The notes under the pieces: model-generated
The model's database searches: none
What the model saw: only the letters and a program-made list of their open reading frames with translations
Told to the model about the DNA's origin: nothing
Made by a program: the position numbers and the translations under genes
In this document: one piece after another, positions 17,797-26,485 of the stretch
Layout of the letters: the number at the start of each line of letters is the position of its first letter
How positions within the stretch are numbered: position 1 is the first letter of the stretch
Assembly: GCF_007997155.1 (NCBI RefSeq)
Contig: NZ_VORT01000012.1
Location: forward strand, 26,017-90,016
Source: Aequorivita antarctica
GTDB lineage: Bacteria > Bacteroidota > Bacteroidia > Flavobacteriales > Flavobacteriaceae
Reading direction: 5' to 3'
DNA: 64,000 bases

Positions 17797-18597
17797 TTAT
17801 TTATTGGGATACCAATCCAATTGCGTAACCTTGATATCGGGATTGCCTGCTTCCACCAAAGATTTGAATTTGGCGACATCGCTTAAACCTTCCGTGCCAC
17901 GATAATGATAGGGATAAACGGTTTTTGGTTTAAAAGCCAAAACTGCTTCTGCAGCTTTTTCAACCGTCATTGTATAGGGTAAATTCATACAGACAAAAGC
18001 GATGTCAATATTTTTAAGATTGCGCATTTCTGGAATATCTTCGGTGTCACCAGAAATATAGATACGTTCACCATTTTTTTCAAGAACATAGCCATTTCCA
18101 CGGCCTTTTTCGTGAAATTTTAAAGCTTCTGGACGAAGATTGTACATGGGAATTGCTTCAATTGTCATTTCAAAATCATTGATCAAATCACTATTGTTTA
18201 TAACTTGCGTTTTGTTTTGAAGATTTTCCGGCAACTTTTCAAAAACTGCTTTTGGAGCAAATATTACAGTTTTTTCAACTGCAATCGCTTCAATGGTTGC
18301 AGTGTCCAAATGATCGCCGTGGATATCAGTAATCAAAACCATGTCGGGTTCTGTAAACTTCGAAAAAGTTTCTTTTCCACCCACGGGATCTACGTAAATT
18401 ATGGTTCCATCCCAATTCAAAACCATTGTTGCGTGTTCCACTGGATTTATGGTAAAACCCTTTTCAGTTGCAGCTTCCCCACCATCAACTTCTTCCAGCG
18501 GAGTATCAATTATTGTTTCGGACTCAGTTTTTTCCGAAGTATTTTTGCAAGCTATACATACAATTGCTATAAACAACAAATGAGCTAATTTTTTCAT
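17797..18597 (-). CDS. MBL-fold metallo-hydrolase lipoprotein
   Basis: A 266-residue protein with a lipoprotein signal (LLFIAIVCIACKN) and a metallo-beta-lactamase-like fold. Metal-binding residues are visible in ITDIHGDHLD near 89-98, and further His/Asp in YISGDTEDIPEM and YPYHYRGTEG. It resembles the UlaG-like hydrolase at 2623 but is predicted to sit in the envelope. The substrate is unknown. It lies between the BNR gene and hutG, and the gaps on both sides (about 65 bases) suggest separate transcription. Confidence 0.85.
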   Translation of the reverse strand: MKKLAHLLFIAIVCIACKNTSEKTESETIIDTPLEEVDGGEAATEKGFTINPVEHATMVLNWDGTIIYVDPVGGKETFSKFTEPDMVLITDIHGDHLDTATIEAIAVEKTVIFAPKAVFEKLPENLQNKTQVINNSDLINDFEMTIEAIPMYNLRPEALKFHEKGRGNGYVLEKNGERIYISGDTEDIPEMRNLKNIDIAFVCMNLPYTMTVEKAAEAVLAFKPKTVYPYHYRGTEGLSDVAKFKSLVEAGNPDIKVTQLDWYPNK

Positions 18598-18662
18598 ATA
18601 AATTGATTTTAATGTAATGAAGATACTAAGAAAGAAAGTAGTATTTGCGGTTTTGAAATAAT

Positions 18663-19664
18663 TTAAGAAATTGCATCACTCACCAAACAAGCAATCGCCT
18701 TGCCCACTTGATTTGGAAAAATCCCTGCAGAAGGAGAGCCCTCACAAATATGAAAATAACGCGCATATGTATTTTTTGAAAAGTGTGAAACAAATTTCCT
18801 GGCTTCGTTCAGAGTAAACCCACTGGGCGAAATGGCGCTGCTGCCCATCATTTCAATGGCGTCCATATCCACTTCAATCCCGAAATTATCGTTGCAGCAG
18901 AAATTTTCGGCCTCCTGCAATGCTTCGCCAAAAGATAAGTTTTGATCGATGGAAATAGCTTCAAATAGATTGAATTTTACTCTGTGTGAATTTTTCTCCA
19001 TTGAATTAAAAACCACTTCCGAAGTATAATTGCGATGAAGCCCAAAGATGAAGTATTTCTCCAAAAACCCATCCACAAAAGCATACGAAAACCCGTTACC
19101 GCTATGGCGATGTTCCAAAGACCTGAAATCTGTGTGCGCATCAAAATTAATACAATTGATTGCTTTTTCTATACCTTCGGAAGTGCCCTTTAAATTCCCA
19201 AAACTATTGTTATGGCCCCCGCCAATGATTATTGGAAATTTTCCGGCTGCAACAATTGCCCTTACAACTTCAGAAACTTTATGATCTATTTGGGTAACGA
19301 GTCCACCAAGTTCTTCTGCATAATGGTTTTCTTCTTTGGAAATGCTTTCTGCCTGCTTCATTTGGGTGTCGCAATCTAATTCACCCAAAAGAATTACGTT
19401 TTCAGCATTCGTTAAGTGATTGTGCTGAATGTTTAAAAGGCTTCCCAAAGCGGCTGTCCAAGCTTTAGAAGTCCCTGGATTCCCATAATTGGCCCGAACC
19501 CCAATATCTTCTGGGATTCCCAAAAGAACATATTTTGCGGAATGGTTTTTTAAATCCTCGAGCGTTTTTATAAAAGATACTTTTTCACCAAACTTGGTTT
19601 CACCGTCTCTTTTTTTGAGGAGGGAAGCGATATCTTTTTCAGAATAAATTTTCAATAAACTCAT
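18663..19664 (-). CDS. hutG: Formimidoylglutamase-like protein HutG (arginase family)
   Basis: A ureohydrolase-fold enzyme of 333 residues. Manganese-binding motifs of the arginase superfamily are visible: GGGHNNSFG near 146, NFDAHTDFR near 174 and EVDMDAIEM near 268. It begins with the overlap ATGA at the end of hutI, which supports formimidoylglutamase (N-formimino-L-glutamate to L-glutamate plus formamide), the last step of histidine degradation. The DMDAIE motif differs from the usual DxDxxDP, so the exact activity carries some doubt. Confidence 0.85.
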   Translation of the reverse strand: MSLLKIYSEKDIASLLKKRDGETKFGEKVSFIKTLEDLKNHSAKYVLLGIPEDIGVRANYGNPGTSKAWTAALGSLLNIQHNHLTNAENVILLGELDCDTQMKQAESISKEENHYAEELGGLVTQIDHKVSEVVRAIVAAGKFPIIIGGGHNNSFGNLKGTSEGIEKAINCINFDAHTDFRSLEHRHSGNGFSYAFVDGFLEKYFIFGLHRNYTSEVVFNSMEKNSHRVKFNLFEAISIDQNLSFGEALQEAENFCCNDNFGIEVDMDAIEMMGSSAISPSGFTLNEARKFVSHFSKNTYARYFHICEGSPSAGIFPNQVGKAIACLVSDAIS

Positions 19665-20899
19665 TTTACTTCTTGACCATTTATAATTACCGAATCAATC
19701 AAATTACTGCCAAAAGCATAAGGTAAATAACCGTATGAAGGAATTTCTTTTGTAATGATAAGATTTGCCATTTTTCCTTTGGTAATGCTGCCGTGGGTTT
19801 TGCTTAAGCCCATTGCATAAGCGCCATTTATAGTTGCGGCGTTTATAGCTTCTTCAGGTGTAAGCCTCATTTTAATACAGGCTGTTGCAATCACAAAATT
19901 CATGTTTCCACTAGGTGTAGAACCTGGATTGTAATCTGTAGCGAGCGCCAACGGCAATCCAGCGTCAATTATTTTTCTGCTAGGTGTGTAGGGAATACTT
20001 AAAAAGTAGGAGCAGGAGGGAAGTGCCACAGGCATGGTGTCGCTATTTTTCAATGCATCCAAATCTTCATCTGTCAAAACTTCCAGGTGGTCCACACTCA
20101 AGGCTTTGTGTTTTACTGCGGCAGCAATTCCACCGATGCTGTTGAATTGGTTTACGTGTACTTTTGGGATGAGGTTGTGTTTTTTACCTTCTGAAAGAAC
20201 GCGTTCCATGTCGGCCACAGAAAAATAACCTTCTTCACAAAATATATCCACATATTCGGCGAGCTTTTCTTTGGCTACTTTGGGAAGCATTTCGTTACAG
20301 AGCAAGTCTAAATAACCATCTTTGTTGCCCTTGTATTCCGTGGGAATTGCGTGTGCGCCCAAAAATGTTGTTTTAATGGTAATAGGATATTCTTCAGAAA
20401 GCTTTTTAGCCACGCGAAGCATTTTCAATTCTGCATCAGTGGTTAGCCCGTACCCGCTCTTTATTTCTATTGCGCCTGTACCAAGACGCATCACTTCTTC
20501 CAGTCTTGCAGCAGATTGATGGTATAAATCTTCTTCTGAAGTTTGTTGCAGTTTTTTTGCGCTATTGACGATTCCACCACCTTTTTCTGCGATTTCTTGG
20601 TAGCTCAGTCCATTGATCCTATCTACAAACTCCTGTTCCCGGTTCCCAGCGTAAACTAGGTGTGTGTGGCTGTCGCACCAAGCTGGCAGCACCATTTTCC
20701 CGCTGCAATCCAAGGTTTTAAATCCTTGGTGCGGCCCCATTTTGTCCATTGTTCCGTAATCTTCAATAATACCGTGGTTTATAAACACCCACGCGTTTTT
20801 TAAAGTAGGGAGTTCTTTCATTTCTTTCCCACTTAGTTTTTTTGGGCAGTTTTCGCGGACTTGGAGCAATTCTTTTATATGTGTGAGTAGTAATTTCAT
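19661..20899 (-). CDS. hutI: Imidazolonepropionase HutI
   Basis: Amidohydrolase-superfamily enzyme of 412 residues that opens 4-imidazolone-5-propionate to N-formimino-L-glutamate. Zinc-binding HTH in CDSHTHLVYAGNR near residue 77, GAIEIKSGYGL near 146, HVNQF near 246, and ATDYNPGS near 321 carry the expected ligands. It is the upstream gene of a two-gene operon with hutG (4-base overlap). hutU and hutH are not in the window. Confidence 0.93.
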   Translation of the reverse strand: MKLLLTHIKELLQVRENCPKKLSGKEMKELPTLKNAWVFINHGIIEDYGTMDKMGPHQGFKTLDCSGKMVLPAWCDSHTHLVYAGNREQEFVDRINGLSYQEIAEKGGGIVNSAKKLQQTSEEDLYHQSAARLEEVMRLGTGAIEIKSGYGLTTDAELKMLRVAKKLSEEYPITIKTTFLGAHAIPTEYKGNKDGYLDLLCNEMLPKVAKEKLAEYVDIFCEEGYFSVADMERVLSEGKKHNLIPKVHVNQFNSIGGIAAAVKHKALSVDHLEVLTDEDLDALKNSDTMPVALPSCSYFLSIPYTPSRKIIDAGLPLALATDYNPGSTPSGNMNFVIATACIKMRLTPEEAINAATINGAYAMGLSKTHGSITKGKMANLIITKEIPSYGYLPYAFGSNLIDSVIINGQEVK

Positions 20900-20971
20900 T
20901 GTAAGAATTTAATAGCGGTTATTTTTTATAAAGATAGAAAAACTAAATGCTAAAAGGGAAGTGCCAATTTT

Positions 20972-21020
20972 CAAATTTGGAATTTATTTGTCATTTGATT
21001 TTTGATATTTAGGATTTTCT
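20972..21020. repeat. Degenerate period-7 stretch upstream of the PLP enzyme gene
   Basis: CAAATTT, GGAATTT, ATTTGTC, ATTTGAT, TTTTGAT, ATTTAGG, ATTTTCT in register, with ATTTG words spaced by 7. Weaker than the other arrays. Confidence 0.4.
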
Positions 21021-21062
21021 TCTCAGTTATTTATACCTTTAACCAACTGAAAATTACTTTAA

Positions 21063-22229
21063 ATGAAATCAAAAAATATAGGAATCAACACCATCTGCAC
21101 CCACATTGGCGAGGTGGAAGATAAACAGTTTAAAGGCGCCATTTCGCCTTTATATATGTCCAGTAGCTACGCCTATGAAGATGTGGATGTAAAACGCTAT
21201 CCGCGTTATTTCAACACCCCAAACCAAGAGGCACTCTGTAAAAAAGTAGCGATGCTTGAAAAAAGTGAGGCGGGACTTATCTTCGGAAGTGGAATGGCAG
21301 CTGTGAGTACTACAATGCTGGCATTTTTGCACAAAGGTGATCACGTTGTACTTCCGCAGACCTTGTATGGAGGAACGTATAATTTCGTTGTTGAAGAATT
21401 TCACAAATTTGGAATAGAATACTCCTTTGCCGAAGGTTTTTCGGAAAAAGATTTTTCTGAAAAAATTCAGAAGAATACCAAAGTGATATTTGTTGAAACC
21501 CCTTCAAATCCCTTAATGCGAATTACAGATTTGGAAATGATTTCACGAATTGCAAAACCTCAGGGAATCGTTACGATGATTGACAATACGTTTGCTTCCC
21601 CAGTAAACCAAACTCCAGTCGACTTTGGAATAGACATTATGATTCACAGTGCCACGAAATATATGGGCGGTCATAGTGATATTTTAGCAGGTGCGGTAGC
21701 TGCAAGCGAAGATCATATAAAAAAGATATGGAATCTTGCCAAAAACTTGGGCGGAAGCCTTAGCGACTATACTGTATGGCTTTTGGAGCGAAGTATGAAA
21801 ACAATGGTGTTGCGCGTAAAAGCACAAAATAAAAATGCAAAAAAAATGGCCAAATGGTTGGATAAACATCCGTTGGTAGAAAAAGTTTACTATCCAGGAT
21901 TGAAAAACCATCCCGATTACGAACTTGCAAAAAAGCAAATGAACGGTTATACAGGAATGCTTTCTTTCGAAATAAACGAATCATTGAATGTTGGCGATTT
22001 TTTAAAAGCGTTGAAATTGATTAAACCGTCGATGAGCTTGGCGGGAGTGGAATCTACCATTCTTTCACCAACAAAAACATCACACGCATTATTGACAGCT
22101 GAAGCTCGCAAAGAACAGGGTATTAGTGATGGTCTGCTTCGTTTTTCAGTGGGAATTGAAGAAATAGAAGATATAATTGCCGATTTGGAAGCTGCCTTTC
22201 AAAAGGTTTCCAAAATGGAAAAAATTTAA
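21063..22229 (+). CDS. PLP-dependent trans-sulfuration enzyme (Cys/Met metabolism family)
   Basis: A 388-residue fold-type I enzyme of the cystathionine gamma-synthase / beta-lyase / methionine gamma-lyase family. The PLP lysine is K199 in HSATKYMGGHSD, with the phosphate-binding GSGMAA near 75 and the stacking Tyr in LYGGTYN near 102. Sequence does not settle which reaction dominates; a lyase role releasing sulfide or thiol is plausible. It is 9 bases upstream of bshB1, so the two are probably one transcript, which links it to cysteine and bacillithiol metabolism. Confidence 0.88.
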   Translation: MKSKNIGINTICTHIGEVEDKQFKGAISPLYMSSSYAYEDVDVKRYPRYFNTPNQEALCKKVAMLEKSEAGLIFGSGMAAVSTTMLAFLHKGDHVVLPQTLYGGTYNFVVEEFHKFGIEYSFAEGFSEKDFSEKIQKNTKVIFVETPSNPLMRITDLEMISRIAKPQGIVTMIDNTFASPVNQTPVDFGIDIMIHSATKYMGGHSDILAGAVAASEDHIKKIWNLAKNLGGSLSDYTVWLLERSMKTMVLRVKAQNKNAKKMAKWLDKHPLVEKVYYPGLKNHPDYELAKKQMNGYTGMLSFEINESLNVGDFLKALKLIKPSMSLAGVESTILSPTKTSHALLTAEARKEQGISDGLLRFSVGIEEIEDIIADLEAAFQKVSKMEKI

Positions 22230-22238
22230 ATAAATAAT

Positions 22239-22955
22239 ATGAAGATTGACATACTCGCCATTGGCGCACACCCTGACGATGTAGAATTGGGCTGTTCGGC
22301 AACTTTGGCAAAAGAAATAAGCAAAGGCAAGAAAGTAGGCATTTTAGATCTTACCCGAGGTGAGCTTGGAACGCGAGGCACTGCAGAAATACGGGACAAA
22401 GAAGCTGCCGACGCGGCAAAAATTTTAGGAGTAAAGTTTCGACACAACCTTGAGTTTTCCGATGGATTTTTGGTGAACAATGCTGCATCGCAACATGAAA
22501 TTATTAAAATTATCAGAAAATATCAGCCAGATGTGGTTCTTTGTAACGCTATTGATGATAGGCACATTGACCACGGAAAAGCGAGTAAACTTGCCAGTGA
22601 TGCCTGTTTTTTAAGTGGCTTGCAAAAAATTGAAACGATTCAGGACGGCAATCATCAAAAAGCTTGGCGGCCAAAGCACGTTTATCATTACATTCAATGG
22701 AAAAATATTGAGCCCGATTTTGTAGTAGATGTCACGGATTTTATGGAGAAAAAATTGGAAGCTGTTTTTGCATATAAAAGCCAATTTCATCAAAAAGAAC
22801 CCGATGAACCGGAAACACCAATTTCCTCAACAAATTTTAGGGATAGCATTACATACCGAGCACAGGACTTGGGAAGGCTAATTGGAACTGAATATGGGGA
22901 AGGCTTTACTGCGGAAAGGTACCCCGCTGTGAATTCAATTTTCGATTTAATTTAA
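22239..22955 (+). CDS. bshB1: Bacillithiol biosynthesis deacetylase BshB1
   Basis: A 238-residue zinc deacetylase of the LmbE/PIG-L family. The metal site is shown by GAHPDDVELG (H11, D14) and the DRHIDHGKAS segment. It removes the acetyl group from GlcNAc-malate in bacillithiol synthesis. The LTRGELGTRGT segment fits the BshB1 subgroup. The upstream PLP sulfur enzyme and the CstB-like persulfide dioxygenase further downstream fit a low-molecular-weight thiol setting. bshA and bshC are not in the window. Confidence 0.92.
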   Translation: MKIDILAIGAHPDDVELGCSATLAKEISKGKKVGILDLTRGELGTRGTAEIRDKEAADAAKILGVKFRHNLEFSDGFLVNNAASQHEIIKIIRKYQPDVVLCNAIDDRHIDHGKASKLASDACFLSGLQKIETIQDGNHQKAWRPKHVYHYIQWKNIEPDFVVDVTDFMEKKLEAVFAYKSQFHQKEPDEPETPISSTNFRDSITYRAQDLGRLIGTEYGEGFTAERYPAVNSIFDLI

Positions 22956-22973
22956 TTTTCTTTATAGTTAGTA

Positions 22974-23004
22974 TTGCGCAACCGTAAGATTTGATTTATA
23001 TTTG
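22974..23004 (+). promoter_or_regulatory. Promoter of tRNA-His
   Basis: TTG at 22974-22976, 20-base spacer, TATATTTG at 22997-23004, a near-perfect match to the Bacteroidota consensus, 40 bases before the tRNA. Confidence 0.8.
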
Positions 23005-23043
23005 CGTCCGCTTAGCGAAGTTGTGTGTTAAAGCACAATAAAT

Positions 23044-23118
23044 GGTGGTTGTAGCTCAGCTGGTTAGAGCATCGGTTTGTGGTACCGAGGGTCGCCGGTT
23101 CGAACCCGGTCTTCCACC
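23044..23118 (+). tRNA. tRNA-His (GTG anticodon)
   Basis: Cloverleaf with D arm GCTC/GAGC, anticodon stem TCGGT/ACCGA enclosing TTGTGGT, T arm GCCGG-TTCGAAC-CCGGT, and the extra G at position -1 (23044) facing C73, the histidine identity element. CCA is not encoded. Two U-U oppositions occur in the acceptor stem (positions 5-68 and 6-67). A promoter precedes it and a hairpin terminator follows. Confidence 0.96.
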
Positions 23119-23125
23119 CAAGACA

Positions 23126-23156
23126 AAAGCTTCTCAGAAATGAGAGGCTTTTTTTT
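23126..23156 (+). terminator. Terminator of tRNA-His (duplicated at 23240-23270)
   Basis: An 11-bp stem with one G-T wobble, GAAA loop and a T8 run. An exact second copy lies within the downstream repeat, and a third, unrelated hairpin follows at 23302-23326. Confidence 0.85.
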
Positions 23157-23195
23157 ATGCAAAAACTTCAAACTGTGCTACCGGGTGAGAAGTTT

Positions 23196-23216
23196 ATCCT
23201 GAGCGCAGTCGAAGGG
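23196..23216. repeat. Dispersed repeat between the tRNA-end duplications
   Basis: Core GAGCGCAGTCGA at 23201-23212, ending exactly where the second tRNA 3'-end copy starts. This adjacency suggests the element was involved in the duplication. Confidence 0.75.
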
Positions 23217-23301
23217 AACCCGGTCTTCCACCCAAGACAAAAGCTTCTCAGAAATGAGAGGCTTTTTTTTATGTTATAACGGTCTTCCATCCAAAAAAAA
23301 A

Positions 23302-23326
23302 CCTCCCTTTTATGGGAGGATTTTTT
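23302..23326. terminator. Hairpin at the end of the M28 gene
   Basis: CCTCCC/GGGAGG 6-bp stem with loop TTTTAT; T run on one side and A run on the other, so it can end transcripts from either direction. Confidence 0.65.
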
Positions 23327-23353
23327 CGTTTAAGTTCGTGGGGTTTATAGATT

Positions 23354-24358
23354 CTAGTCCACCTTTATCCTTTGATCTCGATTGGCTACTTCCCATGCTG
23401 TCAAAAAGATAAGCTGGGCTCTTTTCGCCATTAAATCGTATTCAATTTTATCGGGCGTATCGGTTATTTTGTGATAATCTTCATGAACGCCGTTGAAATA
23501 GAAAATGATCGGCACGTTGTTTTTTGCGAAATTGTAATGATCACTTCGGTAATAAAAACGATTTGAATCATTGGGATCATCGTATTTGTAATCTAGTTCC
23601 AGCTTTGTGTATTCATCATTAACTGCAGTAGAAATATCCTGCAATTCTTGGCTCAGCTTGTTGCTTCCTATTAAATAGATATAATCTGGGTTGTCCTTTT
23701 TATCTGGATCAATTCTGCCAATCATGTCAATATTGAGATCGCATACCGTATTTTTCAATGGAAATAAAGGGTTTTCAGTATAATAACGCGAACCATAAAG
23801 ACCAATTTCTTCACCCGTTACGTGCAAAAAAAGTATAGATCGTTTTGGTGGATGACCGTCTTTTACAGCTTGGTGAAAGGCTTGGGCTATTTCCAGTATG
23901 GAAACCGTGCCACTGCCATCGTCATCTGCTCCGTTAAAAACATTTCCTTCCTTGTCCATCCCCACGTGGTCTAAATGCGCAGAAATAACAACAATTTCTT
24001 CGGGCTTTTCAGAACCTTTTATAAATGCGACTACATTTTCAGAAGCTTGTGGATCTCTTCTCCCTGCAAAAAAACTAGCGGGAATATCCTGGAAATAATC
24101 ATTGGTTCCCCGAGCAGCTGAAATTCCTTCTTTTTTATAAAAATCACGAATATATTCTGCCGCCATTTTTTGGCCCTTGGAGCCAGTCATTCTGCCTTCC
24201 ATTTCGTCTCCAGCATAAATGTATAGATGCTTTTTAAGGTCTTTTGCGGTTATGGTATTTGCGTAATCAAGGCTGGTTTTTTTTGGACCATTAGAGCTTT
24301 GTGTGGCATTACAGCATAAAATGAAAGGCGAAAAAATAAAGAAAAATATAAGCTTCAT
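23354..24358 (-). CDS. M28-family zinc metallopeptidase (predicted lipoprotein)
   Basis: A 334-residue aminopeptidase-like enzyme. The co-catalytic zinc ligands are in ISAHLDHVGMD near 126, NGADDDGSGT near 142, TGEEIGLYGSRY near 182, NIDMIGRID near 209 and SDHYNFAKNNVP near 277, the full M28 set. The N-terminus (FFFIFSPFILCCNATQ) looks like a lipoprotein signal. It probably trims peptides in the periplasm or at the surface. A small lipoprotein gene lies 18 bases upstream on the same strand, likely in the same transcript. Confidence 0.9.
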   Translation of the reverse strand: MKLIFFFIFSPFILCCNATQSSNGPKKTSLDYANTITAKDLKKHLYIYAGDEMEGRMTGSKGQKMAAEYIRDFYKKEGISAARGTNDYFQDIPASFFAGRRDPQASENVVAFIKGSEKPEEIVVISAHLDHVGMDKEGNVFNGADDDGSGTVSILEIAQAFHQAVKDGHPPKRSILFLHVTGEEIGLYGSRYYTENPLFPLKNTVCDLNIDMIGRIDPDKKDNPDYIYLIGSNKLSQELQDISTAVNDEYTKLELDYKYDDPNDSNRFYYRSDHYNFAKNNVPIIFYFNGVHEDYHKITDTPDKIEYDLMAKRAQLIFLTAWEVANRDQRIKVD

Positions 24359-24376
24359 AAATTTGAGGGGTTCTGA

Positions 24377-24709
24377 TTATTCAAAGGAAATGAGTTCATA
24401 ATCTTCGGGAGCTAGACCACCTTCTCCAATTTTTTTATAGTTTAAAGTATATATTTTTAAAACTTCGTTGCCATCACGGTCTTGTGATTTCACGGTAATC
24501 TTTACTATATAACTTATCCCGATGGAGGCTTCTCCTGTTTTGGTTTCGGTCAATTCTATATCATCGTTAATAAACTTTGTGCCTTCGGGAAGTTGCAATT
24601 TTTCAATGGCGTCTTTTTTGGCAAGTTCGCGAACTACCGTCTCTTGTTTATTTTCTGTGGAGCAAGAAACCACGAGAAATGTTATTAATATGAATGCTAA
24701 TTTTTGCAT
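24377..24709 (-). CDS. Small predicted lipoprotein
   Basis: A 110-residue protein with a lipoprotein signal (LITFLVVSCSTENK, Cys at about 16) and a short soluble domain with alternating strands. I do not recognise the family. It is 18 bases upstream of the M28 peptidase gene and probably co-transcribed. Confidence 0.7.
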   Translation of the reverse strand: MQKLAFILITFLVVSCSTENKQETVVRELAKKDAIEKLQLPEGTKFINDDIELTETKTGEASIGISYIVKITVKSQDRDGNEVLKIYTLNYKKIGEGGLAPEDYELISFE

Positions 24710-24835
24710 AACAATTTGTTTTAAGTTAAAAGGTTAACGGGTAAAGATAAAATAAGTTGAATGCCTTAATGCAAAAGTTTTGTGAAAAATATCTGTTTGA
24801 ATATTTCGCACTAAAATTGTAGTGTAGACAATGCC

Positions 24836-24843
24836 TATATTTG
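24836..24843 (+). promoter_or_regulatory. -7 element for the persulfide dioxygenase gene
   Basis: TATATTTG, 20 bases before the start codon at 24863. The nearest upstream TTG (24817-24819) is 16 bases away, shorter than usual. Confidence 0.5.
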
Positions 24844-24862
24844 CAAAAAAAACTGAAAAAAG

Positions 24863-26245
24863 ATGAAGGTAGAACAAATTTATACTGGATGCCTTTCCCA
24901 AGGAGCATATTACATAGAGAGCAACGGAGAAGCCGCAATTATTGATCCGTTGCGGGAAACAAAGCCTTATTTGGAACGTGTTAAAAACGACAACGCGAAG
25001 ATTAAATATATTTTTGAAACCCACTTTCATGCCGATTTTGTGAGTGGACATATAACACTTTCCCAGCAAACCGGAGCTTATATTGTTTATGGACCTACGG
25101 CAAAGCCATCTTTTGAAACCATAGTAGCCAAGGATGGACAAACATTTAAAATTGGTAACGTAACCATAACCGCAATGCATACACCGGGGCATACCATGGA
25201 AAGCACTACCTATTTGTTAAAAGATGAAAATGGTAAGGATTACGCAATATTCAGTGGAGACACCCTGTTTTTGGGCGATGTTGGTCGTCCCGACCTTGCT
25301 CAAAAAGCAAATGAAATTACTCAGGAAGACTTGGCTGGGATTTTGTTTGACAGTCTTCGAAATAAAATAATGCCTTTAGCTGATGATGTAATTGTTTATC
25401 CTGCGCACGGAGCCGGTTCTGCTTGCGGAAAAAACATGATGAAAGAGACCGTGGACACTTTAGGCAACCAAAAGAAAATGAACTATGCCCTACGGGCAGA
25501 TATGACCCGCGAAGAATTCATTAAAGAAGTAACCGACGGTTTGGCGCCGCCGCCATTGTATTTTCCGATGAATGTAAAAATGAATCGAGAAGGTTACACT
25601 GCTTTTGATGACGTAATTACGCAAGGAACAACTCCATTGAATCCAAGTACATTTGAAAGAATGGCGAACGAAACCGATGCAATTGTGCTGGACGTTCGTA
25701 ATCAAATTGAATTTATTGACGGACATATTCCCCGTTCCATATTTATTGGTTTGGATGGTGGCTTTGCTCCGTGGGTAGGCGCTTTGTTGGCTGATGTGGA
25801 ACAAAAAATACTTTTAGTTGCTTCCCCAGGAAGGGAAGAAGAAGCAGTTACTAGATTATCAAGGGTTGGTTTTGATAGAACTCTTGGTTATTTGCAAGGA
25901 GGTATTGAAGCCTGGAAAGAAGCCGGAAAGGAACTTGATACTTTGGAATCTATTGATGCCGAAAACTTTAAGGAAAAACTGGAAAACGAAATTTCTGTCT
26001 TCGATGTTCGCAATGATGGCGAGTATGCCAATGGCAGAATATCTTGTGCATCCCACGCGCCATTGGGATTTTTGAACCAGTATGTGAGTGGTTTTCCAAA
26101 TGGAGATAAGTGTTATCTTTATTGTGCGGGTGGCTATCGCTCTGTAATTGCCGCTTCCATCTTGAAAAGTAGGGGCATTCACAATGTGGTAAATGTTGCG
26201 GGAGGTATTGCTGCTATTAAAAACGTTGGTATTCCCGTCTTGTAA
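24863..26245 (+). CDS. CstB-like persulfide dioxygenase with two rhodanese domains
   Basis: Three domains in 460 residues. Residues 1-240: ETHE1-like MBL domain with iron-site motif HFHADFVSGH (54-63), HTPGH (106-110), SGDTLF (D133), AHGAGSACGK (H182, C188). Residues 260-360: a rhodanese fold whose catalytic Cys is missing (LLVASPGREE). Residues 365-460: a rhodanese domain with active C421 (YLYCAGGYRS). The order dioxygenase, inactive rhodanese, active rhodanese is that of staphylococcal CstB, which oxidises low-molecular-weight persulfides and makes thiosulfate. Probable role: sulfide and persulfide detoxification, using bacillithiol persulfide. Reaction inferred. Confidence 0.88.
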   Translation: MKVEQIYTGCLSQGAYYIESNGEAAIIDPLRETKPYLERVKNDNAKIKYIFETHFHADFVSGHITLSQQTGAYIVYGPTAKPSFETIVAKDGQTFKIGNVTITAMHTPGHTMESTTYLLKDENGKDYAIFSGDTLFLGDVGRPDLAQKANEITQEDLAGILFDSLRNKIMPLADDVIVYPAHGAGSACGKNMMKETVDTLGNQKKMNYALRADMTREEFIKEVTDGLAPPPLYFPMNVKMNREGYTAFDDVITQGTTPLNPSTFERMANETDAIVLDVRNQIEFIDGHIPRSIFIGLDGGFAPWVGALLADVEQKILLVASPGREEEAVTRLSRVGFDRTLGYLQGGIEAWKEAGKELDTLESIDAENFKEKLENEISVFDVRNDGEYANGRISCASHAPLGFLNQYVSGFPNGDKCYLYCAGGYRSVIAASILKSRGIHNVVNVAGGIAAIKNVGIPVL

Positions 26246-26269
26246 TTTCAAAAGTAAGTTTATAAAAGT

Positions 26270-26303
26270 AAAGTCCTCAATAAACAATTGAGGGCTTTTT
26301 TTA
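26270..26303 (+). terminator. Terminator of the persulfide dioxygenase gene
   Basis: A 12-bp stem with one wobble (arms 26270-26281 and 26287-26298), loop AAACA, followed by Ts. Confidence 0.8.
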
Positions 26304-26485
26304 TGGCTATTTTAAATCCACTTTCTTTTTAAATATTTCTAATATATCTTAAAAACAATGCTTTCTGTAGTTTATAAAATACTGTAAATCAATATTAAAA
26401 ACAGTTTTGTTAAACTTTTCTGAAAAAAGATTAAACAAAATAATATATTTCTTAGTTTTACTTCGAACAAAAAAATATATGTATT

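Larger units (their letters stand above)
23102..23292 (+). repeat. Tandem copies of the tRNA-His 3' end and its terminator
   Basis: The 58 bases 23102-23159 (T-loop end of the tRNA through terminator and ATG) recur exactly at 23216-23273, offset 114. A third, 13-base partial copy with one mismatch is at 23280-23292. Each full copy contains the hairpin AAAGCTTCTCA / TGAGAGGCTTT with GAAA loop and eight Ts. Confidence 0.93.

Noticed and set aside
18663..20899. Complete histidine-utilisation operon
   Set aside because: Only hutI and hutG are here; hutU and hutH are absent from the window.
23079..23279. 66-codon frame over tRNA-His
   Set aside because: It consists of the tRNA and its duplicated 3' end; the apparent peptide repeat is caused by the 58-bp DNA repeat.
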